Assembly: GCF_000419685.1 (NCBI RefSeq)
Contig: NZ_ATTM01000004.1
Span: 124,001 to 188,000, forward strand
Direction: 5' to 3'
DNA length: 64,000 nt
Source: Flavobacterium antarcticum DSM 19726
GTDB taxonomy: Bacteria; Bacteroidota; Bacteroidia; Flavobacteriales; Flavobacteriaceae
In this document: positions 54,466 through 62,621 of the stretch, piece by piece
How the letters are laid out: the number at the start of each line of letters is the position of its first letter
How positions within the stretch are numbered: the stretch's first letter is position 1
Made by a program: the position numbers and the translations under genes
The notes under the pieces: model-generated
Database searches by the model: none
Told to the model about the DNA's origin: nothing
What the model saw: the letters and a program-made list of their open reading frames with translations, nothing else

Positions 54466-55053
54466 CTATTGCTCAAACAGCAATTTAATATTTTCATACG
54501 AATTTTTAAGCGCTTCCGTAATTTCATCTGGATTTAACCAAGCTACTTTTTCAATGCCTTCTTCTGCTTGTCCTTCAGGAATTCCGTCAAAATTGGTTCG
54601 CATTTCAAACCAGTGCGTGATTTTCAATTTGAAGCGTCCGTTTCGTTTAAAAATGTGATACGTTTTCTGCAATTTATTAGTGACAACCAACTTTCCAACA
54701 CCGGTTTCCTCCTCTACTTCTCGCATTGCAGTATCTTCAATTGCTTCTCCTTTTTCAGTTCCGCCTTTGGGTAAATCCCATTTTCCATTTCGAAAAATAA
54801 ACAAAACTTCATTTTTAGCGTTATAAACAAGTCCGCCTCCCGCCTTTTGAACAGGGATCTTCGTTTTTAACGTTTTCATAATCTCCTTCTCATCAGGGTG
54901 ATAGAGATATGCTTTATGAATTTTATTTTGAAACATTTTTACAATAACCTGCTTAATATCAGCACTTTCAAGTAGAAAAAGCTGAAAATCTGTTTCTTTA
55001 ACGATTTCATTGGTTAAAAAAAGTGGTTTGTCGTTCACAAAAACTTTATACAT
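54466..55053 (-). CDS. Nudix hydrolase
   Basis: A 195-residue protein with a complete Nudix box (G-x5-E-x7-REVEEETGV, in the segment following PKGGTEKGEA). The frame can be extended upstream, but the ATG at 55053 (MYKVFVNDKPLF) is preferred because it lies right at the predicted transcription region and starts the domain. The substrate, a nucleoside diphosphate linked to another group, is unknown. Its start codon is 7 bp from the start codon of pyrE on the other strand. Confidence 0.85.
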   Translation of the reverse strand: MYKVFVNDKPLFLTNEIVKETDFQLFLLESADIKQVIVKMFQNKIHKAYLYHPDEKEIMKTLKTKIPVQKAGGGLVYNAKNEVLFIFRNGKWDLPKGGTEKGEAIEDTAMREVEEETGVGKLVVTNKLQKTYHIFKRNGRFKLKITHWFEMRTNFDGIPEGQAEEGIEKVAWLNPDEITEALKNSYENIKLLFEQ

Positions 55054-55056
55054 TTG
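55028..55056 (+). promoter_or_regulatory. pyrE promoter, overlapping the Nudix start codon
   Basis: TTG (55028-55030), 18 bp, then TACATTTG (55049-55056), a full match to the Bacteroidota consensus. Only 4 bp separate it from the pyrE ATG at 55061. The element lies within the first codons of the Nudix gene on the opposite strand. Confidence 0.65.
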
Positions 55057-55060
55057 TAGT

Positions 55061-55717
55061 ATGATTTTTAATAAAGATACAGCGAGCAAAACTGCCGAAT
55101 TGCTTTTACAAATAAACGCAATTAAATTAAATCCAGGAAATCCTTTTACATGGGCTTCCGGATGGAAATCTCCTATTTATTGTGACAATAGGATAACACT
55201 CTCATTTCCACCCATCAGAAATTATCTAAAAGCCGAATTTGCTAAACATATTGAGAAGCAATTTGGTAAACCAGATGTAATTGCAGGTGTTGCAACAGGT
55301 GCTATTGGTATCGGTTTGCTTGTTGCAGAAGCATTAGCCTTGCCGTTCGTATACGTCAGACCGGAAGCTAAAAAGCACGGAAGACTAAATCAAATTGAAG
55401 GTTTTTTGCAAAAAGGACAAAATGTAGTAGTGATTGAAGACTTGATTAGTACAGGAAACAGTAGTTTGATGGCCGTCGAAGCTTTACGTGCTGCAGGTGC
55501 AAATGTGAAAGGAATGGCTGCGATTTTCAGCTACGGATTTGACGTTGCCACTGAAAACTTTCAAAAAGCAAATGTTGATTTATTTACATTGAGCAACTAT
55601 GAAAACTTATTGACTTTGGCCGTAGCCAAAAAATACATTACAGAAGAAGAAGAAAAAACGCTGCAAGAATGGTGTGTTAGTCCATCAACTTGGGGAGTGG
55701 AACAACAATCTATATAA
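55061..55717 (+). CDS. pyrE: Orotate phosphoribosyltransferase
   Basis: A 218-residue enzyme of UMP synthesis that joins orotate to PRPP. The PRPP loop is VVVIEDLISTGNSS and the N-terminal region FTWASGWKSPIYCDNR is typical. The frame extends upstream to 55010, but the promoter at 55028-55056 places the start at 55061. The SRPBCC protein gene follows by 8 bp. Confidence 0.95.
   Translation: MIFNKDTASKTAELLLQINAIKLNPGNPFTWASGWKSPIYCDNRITLSFPPIRNYLKAEFAKHIEKQFGKPDVIAGVATGAIGIGLLVAEALALPFVYVRPEAKKHGRLNQIEGFLQKGQNVVVIEDLISTGNSSLMAVEALRAAGANVKGMAAIFSYGFDVATENFQKANVDLFTLSNYENLLTLAVAKKYITEEEEKTLQEWCVSPSTWGVEQQSI
55072..55079 (-). promoter_or_regulatory. -7 element of the Nudix gene inside pyrE
   Basis: On the minus strand TATCTTTA is a close match to TAnnTTTG, 18 bp before the Nudix ATG. 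It lies within codons 4-7 of pyrE. Confidence 0.4.
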
Positions 55718-55725
55718 TATAAGCT

Positions 55726-56118
55726 ATGAAATTAGAAAGCCATAAAGTTACGGTTGAACAATCAGCTGAATATCTATTTAACGCACTGAACGAAGTGGGC
55801 AATTTTGAAAAATTAATGCCGGACAATGTGGTGAAGTTTGAAGTTTTAGACGAACGAACGTTTAATTTCGGACTGAAAGGATTACCTGAAATTAAATTAA
55901 GAATGAAGGATAAAACACCTTTTTCTGAAGTTGTATTAGGTGCTGCTTCTGATAAATTACCGTTCACTTTAACGGCAGATTTGAAATCCTTATCTGAAAG
56001 TTCAACGGAAGTCTACTTGCATTTTGACGGTGAGTTCAATGCCATGATGGCAATGATGATCAAGGGACCGATTAGTAAATTGATCGAATCGTTTGCAAAC
56101 AATATGCACAAATTATAA
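55726..56118 (+). CDS. SRPBCC-fold protein
   Basis: A 130-residue protein with the START-like fold: VTVEQSAEYLFNALNEVGNFEKLMPD at the N-terminus and a long C-terminal helix (ISKLIESFANNMHKL). Such proteins bind hydrophobic ligands or chaperone others; the ligand is unknown. It starts 8 bp after pyrE and is in the same operon. Confidence 0.8.
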   Translation: MKLESHKVTVEQSAEYLFNALNEVGNFEKLMPDNVVKFEVLDERTFNFGLKGLPEIKLRMKDKTPFSEVVLGAASDKLPFTLTADLKSLSESSTEVYLHFDGEFNAMMAMMIKGPISKLIESFANNMHKL

Positions 56119-56123
56119 TAGTT

Positions 56124-56157
56124 GAAAGCCTGATAAAAATTTATCAGGCTTTCTTTT
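56124..56157. terminator. Bidirectional terminator between the SRPBCC gene and birA
   Basis: A 13-bp perfect stem (56124-56136 with 56141-56153) and an AAAT loop are followed by T residues. It abuts the birA stop at 56156. Confidence 0.8.
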
Positions 56158-56887
56158 AGTATAGCATTTTCAATTCCTTAATATTGAAGTGTTGCAAAGA
56201 ATCATCTTCCATCAGTACTTCCAACTGACCGTTGAGATTCACCTGTTTTATAATTCCCATAAACTGTTGTCCTTCCTTGTTTTCAAAAGCGGAAGGAATC
56301 TCTTTTTTGTACAAAAATTGATGGTACTTATTCCATAAATCTTTAACGTGATTGGTGTTAATCAATCCGATATTAAATTTCAATTGTTTTACAATCTTTG
56401 TCAGCAACTCCTCCCGATCGTAAAACTGACCCGTTGTCAAACATAAAGATGAGGCTTGAGGCAAATCTTCATAGTTTTGTTGGTTTACATTCAACCCAAT
56501 TCCAATAATGGATTGAATTTGATCGTGGTGTTTAATTGCATTTTCAATAAGAATGCCACCTATTTTTTTGTTGGCTGACATAATGTCGTTAGGCCATTTA
56601 ATTTTTAATTCAGGAATCTGTTCTTTTTTTAACACTTCAAGTAGCGAAACTGCCACTGCAATATTCAAATTATAAATTGCTTCTACATTAGTTAAGGCAT
56701 TCGCTAAAAAAACACTGAATGTCAAGTTTTTACCTACTTCGGAAGTCCAACTAGATCCCATTTGGCCACGTCCTTTTAATTGCTCTTCAGTAGCGACCAC
56801 CGTATAATTTTCAAGGGTTTGTGCAATGGCTAATTGTTTTAGGAAGTCATTTGTAGAATCTGTGGCATTGAGTTTGATTAATTTCAT
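56156..56887 (-). CDS. birA: Biotin--[acetyl-CoA-carboxylase] ligase
   Basis: A 243-residue biotin protein ligase. The biotin/AMP motif is GRGQMGSSWTSE and the catalytic-site segment is KIKWPNDIMS. It lacks the N-terminal DNA-binding domain of E. coli BirA, so it is an enzyme only. It biotinylates acetyl-CoA carboxylase and related carriers. It is divergent from rsfS; their -7 elements are 14 bp apart. Confidence 0.93.
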   Translation of the reverse strand: MKLIKLNATDSTNDFLKQLAIAQTLENYTVVATEEQLKGRGQMGSSWTSEVGKNLTFSVFLANALTNVEAIYNLNIAVAVSLLEVLKKEQIPELKIKWPNDIMSANKKIGGILIENAIKHHDQIQSIIGIGLNVNQQNYEDLPQASSLCLTTGQFYDREELLTKIVKQLKFNIGLINTNHVKDLWNKYHQFLYKKEIPSAFENKEGQQFMGIIKQVNLNGQLEVLMEDDSLQHFNIKELKMLY

Positions 56888-56928
56888 TGAATTAAAATAA
56901 AAACAGAATTTAATGTTGTGTTAAGGTT

Positions 56929-56958
56929 CAAAAATAATAACATTTTTTGATAACTTTG
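56929..56958. promoter_or_regulatory. Divergent -7 elements of birA and rsfS
   Basis: On the minus strand TATTTTTG (56936-56929) serves birA, and on the plus strand TAACTTTG (56951-56958) serves rsfS. Each lies in the expected -33 zone of the other, so the two promoters overlap and may compete. Confidence 0.5.
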
Positions 56959-56980
56959 CCAATCAGACAAAAAAATATAA

Positions 56981-57352
56981 ATGACAAAAAAATCAGTGAA
57001 TAATGATGTTTTACTAGCTAACATCATCAAAGGAATCGAAGAAGTAAAAGGTAGCAACATTGATATTTTGGACTTGAGGGAAATAGATAATTCAGCTTGT
57101 GATTATTTCGTTATTTGTGACGGAACTTCCAATACACAAGTTAGTGCAATTGTAAATTCAATTCAAAAGACCGTTTCTAAAGAACTGAAAGACAAGCCTT
57201 GGCATGTGGAAGGTTCTGAAAATGCCGAATGGGTTTTGATGGATTATGTGAACATTGTAGTTCATGTATTTCAAAAGCACATTCGTGAATATTACAATAT
57301 TGAAAGTCTTTGGGGCGACGCGAAGATTACTACGATCGAAAATAAATACTAA
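56981..57352 (+). CDS. rsfS: Ribosome silencing factor RsfS
   Basis: A 123-residue protein of the RsfS/YbeB family (DNSACDYFVICDGTSNTQV, KPWHVEGSENAEWVLMDY). It binds ribosomal protein uL14 and blocks subunit joining under starvation. The ftsH gene follows after 3 bp, so they are one operon. Confidence 0.95.
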   Translation: MTKKSVNNDVLLANIIKGIEEVKGSNIDILDLREIDNSACDYFVICDGTSNTQVSAIVNSIQKTVSKELKDKPWHVEGSENAEWVLMDYVNIVVHVFQKHIREYYNIESLWGDAKITTIENKY

Positions 57353-57355
57353 GAA

Positions 57356-59287
57356 ATGGCAAAAGATAAAAATCCAAATCCAAAGAAAATAAAAATTGGT
57401 CCTTGGCTAATACCTGGTGCTTTAATTGTATTTTTTATTGCTTTTAGTCTTTTCAGCGGTGAATCTGGGTTGTCAAAGCCGGGTGAACTTTCGTCTAGTA
57501 AATTCAACGTAATGTTGGAAAAAGGAGACGTTGAAAAAGTAATTGTTTACAATAAAACCGAAGCAGAAGTATTCTTAACAGCAGAAGCTTTGAAAGAAGC
57601 GGATTATAAAGCTGTAGCAAAAGGTTATTTGGACCAACCAAACAAAGGACCTCATTACGTTTTTGACCCAGGAAACGATGAGCTTTTTCAGAAAAAATTA
57701 GAGACTGCGGTTTCAGAAAACAAGTTGAAAGATTATAAATTTATGTCCCGAAGCAATTGGGGCGATATTCTTTCTATGTTTTTACCGTTTATCATCATTA
57801 TTGCAATTTGGGTTTTTCTGATGAGAAGAATGTCAGGCGGTGCCGGTGGTGCTGGTGGTGGCCAACTTTTCAATATTGGAAAATCAAAAGCAAAATTATT
57901 TGACGAAAAAACAGATATAAAAACTACTTTTAAAGATGTTGCTGGTTTAGAAGGAGCTAAAGAAGAGATACAAGAAATTGTTGAGTTCTTGAAAAATCCT
58001 GAAAAATACACAAACCTTGGAGGTAAAATTCCCAAAGGTGCCTTACTTGTTGGTCCTCCAGGAACAGGTAAAACTTTATTGGCAAAAGCCGTAGCTGGTG
58101 AAGCTCAAGTTCCTTTCTTTTCACTTTCAGGATCTGATTTCGTGGAAATGTTTGTAGGAGTTGGTGCTTCAAGAGTGCGTGACTTATTTAAACAAGCAAA
58201 AGAAAAATCGCCTGCAATAATCTTTATTGATGAAATTGACGCTGTAGGACGTGCTCGTGGAAAAAACAACATGTCAGGCGGTAACGATGAACGCGAGAAT
58301 ACTTTGAACCAATTACTGACCGAAATGGACGGTTTTGGAACAAATTCTAATGTAATTGTTTTAGCAGCCACCAACAGAGCGGACGTTCTAGATAAAGCAT
58401 TAATGAGAGCGGGACGTTTTGATCGACAAATCTTTGTTGACTTACCAGATATTCGCGAACGAAGAGAAATTTTCGATGTGCATTTAAAGCCTTTGAAAAA
58501 AGCAGAAAATTTAGATACTGAATTTTTAGCAAAGCAAACGCCAGGTTTCTCTGGTGCTGACATTGCTAATGTTTGTAACGAAGCAGCTTTAGTTGCTGCT
58601 CGAAAAGACAAAACTGCAGTTGACAAACAAGATTTCCTTGATGCCGTTGACCGAATTGTAGGCGGATTAGAGAAGAAAAATAAAATCATCACGCCGGATG
58701 AAAAACGAGCAATCGCTATTCACGAAGCTGGCCACGCTACTGTTAGTTGGATGTTAGAACATGCAGCACCACTTGTAAAAGTAACAATTGTTCCTCGTGG
58801 ACAAAGTTTAGGTGCAGCTTGGTATTTACCTGAGGAGCGTCTTATCGTCAGAACGGATCAAATGTTAGACGAAATGTGTGCTACAATGGGCGGTCGAGCA
58901 GCAGAAAAAGTAACCTTTAATAGAATTTCTACTGGTGCTTTAAGTGATTTGGAAAAAGTAACCAAACAAGCAAGAGCGATGGTCACTGTTTACGGTTTGA
59001 ATGAAAAACTAGGAAACGTGACTTATTACGATTCTGGAGGACAAAATGAATATGGGTTTACAAAGCCTTATTCTGATGAGACCGCAAAAATCATCGACCA
59101 AGAAATATCTGCTTTAATTGAAAGTCAATATATTCGAGCAATAGCGATTCTTGAGGAAAACAAAGACAAATTAAATCAACTTGCTGATATCTTAATTGAA
59201 AAAGAGGTGATTTTTAAAGATGATTTGGAAACAATCTTTGGGAAAAGAAGCTTTGATGCAAACCTACAAGAAGAAACTTCGTTGTAA
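57356..59287 (+). CDS. ftsH: ATP-dependent zinc metalloprotease FtsH
   Basis: A 643-residue membrane AAA protease. Two transmembrane helices (about 16-34 and 138-157) flank a small periplasmic domain. Walker A GPPGTGKT is at 233-240, Walker B is IIFIDEIDAVG, and the zinc site HEAGH is at 456-460. As a hexamer it degrades membrane and regulatory proteins. Downstream of it a terminator hairpin and a new promoter separate the LUD-domain gene. Confidence 0.96.
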   Translation: MAKDKNPNPKKIKIGPWLIPGALIVFFIAFSLFSGESGLSKPGELSSSKFNVMLEKGDVEKVIVYNKTEAEVFLTAEALKEADYKAVAKGYLDQPNKGPHYVFDPGNDELFQKKLETAVSENKLKDYKFMSRSNWGDILSMFLPFIIIIAIWVFLMRRMSGGAGGAGGGQLFNIGKSKAKLFDEKTDIKTTFKDVAGLEGAKEEIQEIVEFLKNPEKYTNLGGKIPKGALLVGPPGTGKTLLAKAVAGEAQVPFFSLSGSDFVEMFVGVGASRVRDLFKQAKEKSPAIIFIDEIDAVGRARGKNNMSGGNDERENTLNQLLTEMDGFGTNSNVIVLAATNRADVLDKALMRAGRFDRQIFVDLPDIRERREIFDVHLKPLKKAENLDTEFLAKQTPGFSGADIANVCNEAALVAARKDKTAVDKQDFLDAVDRIVGGLEKKNKIITPDEKRAIAIHEAGHATVSWMLEHAAPLVKVTIVPRGQSLGAAWYLPEERLIVRTDQMLDEMCATMGGRAAEKVTFNRISTGALSDLEKVTKQARAMVTVYGLNEKLGNVTYYDSGGQNEYGFTKPYSDETAKIIDQEISALIESQYIRAIAILEENKDKLNQLADILIEKEVIFKDDLETIFGKRSFDANLQEETSL

Positions 59288-59312
59288 ATAGCATAAAAAG
59301 GATATTTAAATG

Positions 59313-59361
59313 AAAAAATCTTAATTCAAAATTTTTTTGAGTTAAGATTTTTTTATCTTTG
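59313..59361 (+). terminator. ftsH terminator overlapping the next promoter
   Basis: A long A/T-rich stem of about 19 bp (59313-59331 with 59333-59351, one G-U pair) ends in T residues. TATCTTTG (59354-59361), a full -7 element for the LUD gene, starts within the T tract, so termination and initiation share sequence. Confidence 0.55.
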
Positions 59362-59400
59362 AACGGTTTCTACAATCTAATTCTAGCATTCGACAACAAT

Positions 59401-60003
59401 ATGAGTCTTTTTAAAAAATTTTTTGGTTCTACCAATGATTCTTCTTCCGAGGAGGAAAAAGATAGTGCCTACAATCCTTTTACTGCAGAAAACACCCCTA
59501 TCGACGAATTGTTCACTTTGAATTTTAAGAAAAACGGAGGTAAGTTTTTGTACTGTGAGAATTTGACCGAAGTCAAAACCCTTTTTGAAGATATTTTAAC
59601 CGAGAATGACTGGTATGAAATCGATGTAATGTGCTTTGAGCCTAAATTATACAGTTTGTTAGATGAGAACAAATTAAATTACACTTCTGTGTCCAACCCA
59701 AAATTTCTTCTGGCGAGTTGCGAAAGTTTGATTGCTGATGAAGGTTCCATTTTATTTTCATCCAATCAAATCAAACAACATAAACCTCAGGATCTTCCGG
59801 GAAACATTATCATTGTAGCCACAACCAGTCAGATCAAAACGACGAAAAGCGATGCAATGAGCCACATTACAAAACACTATAATAAAAATTATCCAAATAA
59901 TATTACTACCATAAAGTATTTTGAAAAAGCAAAAGTGGAAGATTTTTTAAGTTACGGAAGTAGCGCCAAAAATCTATATTTACTGCTACTAGAAGATTTA
60001 TAG
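59401..60003 (+). CDS. LUD-domain (LutC-like) protein
   Basis: A 200-residue protein. Its second half (ASCESLIADEGSILFSSNQIKQHKP, PGNIIIVATTSQI) matches the LUD domain of LutC, found in lactate utilisation proteins. The first 60 residues are acidic and variable. The start at 59401 is preferred because the -7 element overlaps the upstream part of the frame. Role unknown. It lies 1 bp before cdsA. Confidence 0.75.
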   Translation: MSLFKKFFGSTNDSSSEEEKDSAYNPFTAENTPIDELFTLNFKKNGGKFLYCENLTEVKTLFEDILTENDWYEIDVMCFEPKLYSLLDENKLNYTSVSNPKFLLASCESLIADEGSILFSSNQIKQHKPQDLPGNIIIVATTSQIKTTKSDAMSHITKHYNKNYPNNITTIKYFEKAKVEDFLSYGSSAKNLYLLLLEDL

Positions 60004-60004
60004 C

Positions 60005-60835
60005 ATGAATGAAACTTTAAAAAGAGCAATTTCTGGCGCGATTTACATCTTGCTTCTGATTTTTTCAATTACTTATTCTACGGAAAGTTTCTTTGTGCTC
60101 TTCGGCATATTTTTATTGATTGCCGTTTACGAATTTTGTGAACTGGTGCATCTCAACAAAATTATTCCTATTATTTCTGCATTTTTAATATATGGAAGCG
60201 TTACTTATCTTGAAAGCCAGCACATTCCTCTCTCTAAGAGTTTTGACTACACTTTATTAATTGCCACCTTAGTTATCTCTTTTTACTGTATGTATTTCTT
60301 ATTTGACGACAAACAGTATAAAGTAGAAAAAGTTTGGAAATACTTATTCCTTCTCGGCTATGTTATTTTGCCTTTTATTATAATTACTAAAATTCCATTC
60401 GGAGTTAAAGGCTACAACCACAAAATTATAATTGGAATATTCATACTGATATGGACAAATGATACCTTCGCCTACATTGTTGGAAAATCGATTGGAAAAC
60501 ATAAGTTGTACGAAAAAATTTCACCAAAGAAAACAATTGAAGGTTTTATTGGAGGTATTGTATTTGCTATGATCGCTAGTTATTTCATCGCCAAATATTA
60601 CATTGAAGGAAAAGAAGTTGCACAATACATTTGGTTGGGATTTGCAGTCATCGTTGGTGTCTTCGGTACGATCGGCGACTTGATTGAATCAAAATTCAAG
60701 CGTATTGCCAATGTAAAAGACAGTGGAGCCATAATGCCTGGCCACGGAGGCATTTTAGATCGCTTAGATAGTGTTATATTTGTAGCACCGTTTATATTTT
60801 TATTTTATCAACTATTGCCATTTATTAAATTTTAA
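60005..60835 (+). CDS. cdsA: Phosphatidate cytidylyltransferase
   Basis: A 276-residue membrane enzyme with about seven helices. It makes CDP-diacylglycerol. The family signature near the C-terminus is present: S-x-F-K-R-x4-KD, then GHGGILDR. It is in the operon with psd, ACBP and SOD genes, starting 1 bp after the LUD gene. Confidence 0.93.
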   Translation: MNETLKRAISGAIYILLLIFSITYSTESFFVLFGIFLLIAVYEFCELVHLNKIIPIISAFLIYGSVTYLESQHIPLSKSFDYTLLIATLVISFYCMYFLFDDKQYKVEKVWKYLFLLGYVILPFIIITKIPFGVKGYNHKIIIGIFILIWTNDTFAYIVGKSIGKHKLYEKISPKKTIEGFIGGIVFAMIASYFIAKYYIEGKEVAQYIWLGFAVIVGVFGTIGDLIESKFKRIANVKDSGAIMPGHGGILDRLDSVIFVAPFIFLFYQLLPFIKF

Positions 60836-60839
60836 AATT

Positions 60840-61505
60840 ATGTTACATTTTCATAAAGAAGGCGCCGTCAGTATTATGTTGGCCTCATTAGTTACTGTTT
60901 CGATCGTTTTTGCAGCAGAATATTTTTTGAAAGAACATTATTGGGTTCTGAAAGGAGTTCAAATTCTAGCCTTACTTTTACTAGTGATTGTATTGCAATT
61001 TTTCAGAAATCCAAACCGAAATATTCGGGCTCATGCTCAAACCATTGTTGCACCTGTTGACGGTAAAGTAGTTGTTATTGAAGAAGTAATGGAAACTGAA
61101 TATTTTAAAGCAAAACGTTTACAAGTATCCATTTTTATGTCTCCTATAAACGTTCACGTTACACGATATCCTATGTCGGGTAAAATTAATTTTAGTAAAT
61201 ACCATCCGGGTAAATTTTTGGTAGCTTGGCATCCAAAGGCAAGCGAAGAAAATGAACGTACAACGATTGTCATTGAAAATGAAGTGTATGGTGAAATTTT
61301 ATACCGTCAAATTGCTGGTGCGTTGGCAAAACGTATTGTAAATTATGCTAAAGTAGGAGAAGAAGTGATTCAAGGCGACGACGCTGGGTTTATTAAATTT
61401 GGCTCAAGAGTCGATTTATTCTTACCTTTAGGAACCGTTTTGAATGTAAAATTGAACGATAAAGTAAAAGGAAATCAAAGCATTATCGTAGGACAAACTG
61501 CATAA
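60840..61505 (+). CDS. psd: Phosphatidylserine decarboxylase proenzyme
   Basis: A 221-residue short-type enzyme. It makes phosphatidylethanolamine. The proenzyme is cleaved at the GS of KFGSRVD, giving a pyruvoyl group. Two N-terminal helices (about 10-55) anchor it in the membrane; SIFMSPINVHVTRYP is the conserved histidine region. It follows cdsA by 4 bp, so CDP-diacylglycerol and phosphatidylethanolamine steps are linked. Confidence 0.93.
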   Translation: MLHFHKEGAVSIMLASLVTVSIVFAAEYFLKEHYWVLKGVQILALLLLVIVLQFFRNPNRNIRAHAQTIVAPVDGKVVVIEEVMETEYFKAKRLQVSIFMSPINVHVTRYPMSGKINFSKYHPGKFLVAWHPKASEENERTTIVIENEVYGEILYRQIAGALAKRIVNYAKVGEEVIQGDDAGFIKFGSRVDLFLPLGTVLNVKLNDKVKGNQSIIVGQTA

Positions 61506-61778
61506 ATGACTACTAAAGATTTAAATATTCGTTTTGATGAAGCCGTTGCTGTCGCTGCAGAAATGACGCAAGCGTCTTTACCGCAGGATGTGCAGCTGAG
61601 GCTTTACGCAAATTATAAGCAAGCTACATTTGGTACCATTCAGTACCAGAATAATTCTGGTTTTGATTTGCGAAATGCGTTTAAAACCAATGCATGGATG
61701 CAAATTAGCCATCTGACACCGGATCAAGCGAAAGAAAACTACATTGAAATTATAAATGCTATCGTAAATCAAAAATAA
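61506..61778 (+). CDS. Acyl-CoA-binding protein
   Basis: A 90-residue ACBP: RLYANYKQATFGT is the conserved core, followed by KTNAWMQISHLTPDQAKENYIE. It binds long-chain acyl-CoA esters in the cytosol. It starts directly after the psd stop (61505), consistent with a lipid-metabolism operon. Confidence 0.9.
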   Translation: MTTKDLNIRFDEAVAVAAEMTQASLPQDVQLRLYANYKQATFGTIQYQNNSGFDLRNAFKTNAWMQISHLTPDQAKENYIEIINAIVNQK

Positions 61779-62569
61779 TGAACCAATTTCGAACTGTTTT
61801 ATCTGTATTTACAATTGCATTACTTTTTACTTCTTGCAATGAAAAAAAACTAACTGAAGTACAAGTTCCATTACCCGAAGAAGAAGCTACGACTGTTCAA
61901 ATGGGAAACCCAGCTGATATCATTGCAAATGAAGGAACATTTAAAATGATGCCACTTCCCTACGCTTATGATGGTCTAGAGCCGAGTATTGATGCACGAA
62001 CGATGGAAATTCATTATTCTAAACACCATTTAGGCTACATCAACAAATTAAATGAGGTAATCGCCGGAACGGAATTAGAAAAGTTGACTATTGAAGAAAT
62101 TTTAAAATCGTTAGATTTAGAGAATAAAACATTGCGAAATAATGCGGGTGGTTATTACAACCACAACTTATTTTGGTCAAGTATGAGTTCAAAAGGCGGT
62201 GGCGAACCAACAGGATCATTGAACACAGCGATAAAAAAAGATTTCGGTTCGTTCTCCGACTTCAAAAATCAATTGGCTGAAGCTGCTAATAAGCAATTTG
62301 GTTCTGGTTGGGCTTGGTTGGTTACTGACAAAACAGGAAAATTGACAATTGTAGGTACCGCCAATCAGGATAATCCTTTAATGCCTAACATTGGCGTAAC
62401 AGGAACTCCTATTCTTGCATTGGACGTTTGGGAACATGCCTATTACTTGAAATACCAAAATAAAAGAAATAGTTATGTAGATGCATTCTTCAATGTGATC
62501 AATTGGAAAGCAGCTGAAAAAAGATACGACGAAACAGTTAAAAAAGAACTTCCCGTAAAAGTACTATAA
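61778..62569 (+). CDS. Exported Mn/Fe superoxide dismutase (lipoprotein)
   Basis: A 263-residue protein with a lipoprotein signal (FTIALLFTSC, cysteine at about 20) and about 40 extra residues before the dismutase domain. The metal ligands are in IHYSKHH, YYNHNLFW and LDVWEHAYYL. It should detoxify superoxide outside the cytoplasm, a feature seen in some Bacteroidota. The start overlaps the ACBP stop by one base. Confidence 0.93.
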   Translation: MNQFRTVLSVFTIALLFTSCNEKKLTEVQVPLPEEEATTVQMGNPADIIANEGTFKMMPLPYAYDGLEPSIDARTMEIHYSKHHLGYINKLNEVIAGTELEKLTIEEILKSLDLENKTLRNNAGGYYNHNLFWSSMSSKGGGEPTGSLNTAIKKDFGSFSDFKNQLAEAANKQFGSGWAWLVTDKTGKLTIVGTANQDNPLMPNIGVTGTPILALDVWEHAYYLKYQNKRNSYVDAFFNVINWKAAEKRYDETVKKELPVKVL

Positions 62570-62572
62570 AAC

Positions 62573-62602
62573 AAAAAAAATCCCTTAACGGGATTTTTTT
62601 TT
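62573..62602. terminator. Terminator between the SOD gene and valS
   Basis: A 12-bp stem with A/T-rich ends (62573-62584 with 62590-62601) and a TTAAC loop. It lies between the convergent stop codons. Confidence 0.8.
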
Positions 62603-62621
62603 GCTTCTCATTTTAATGCTA

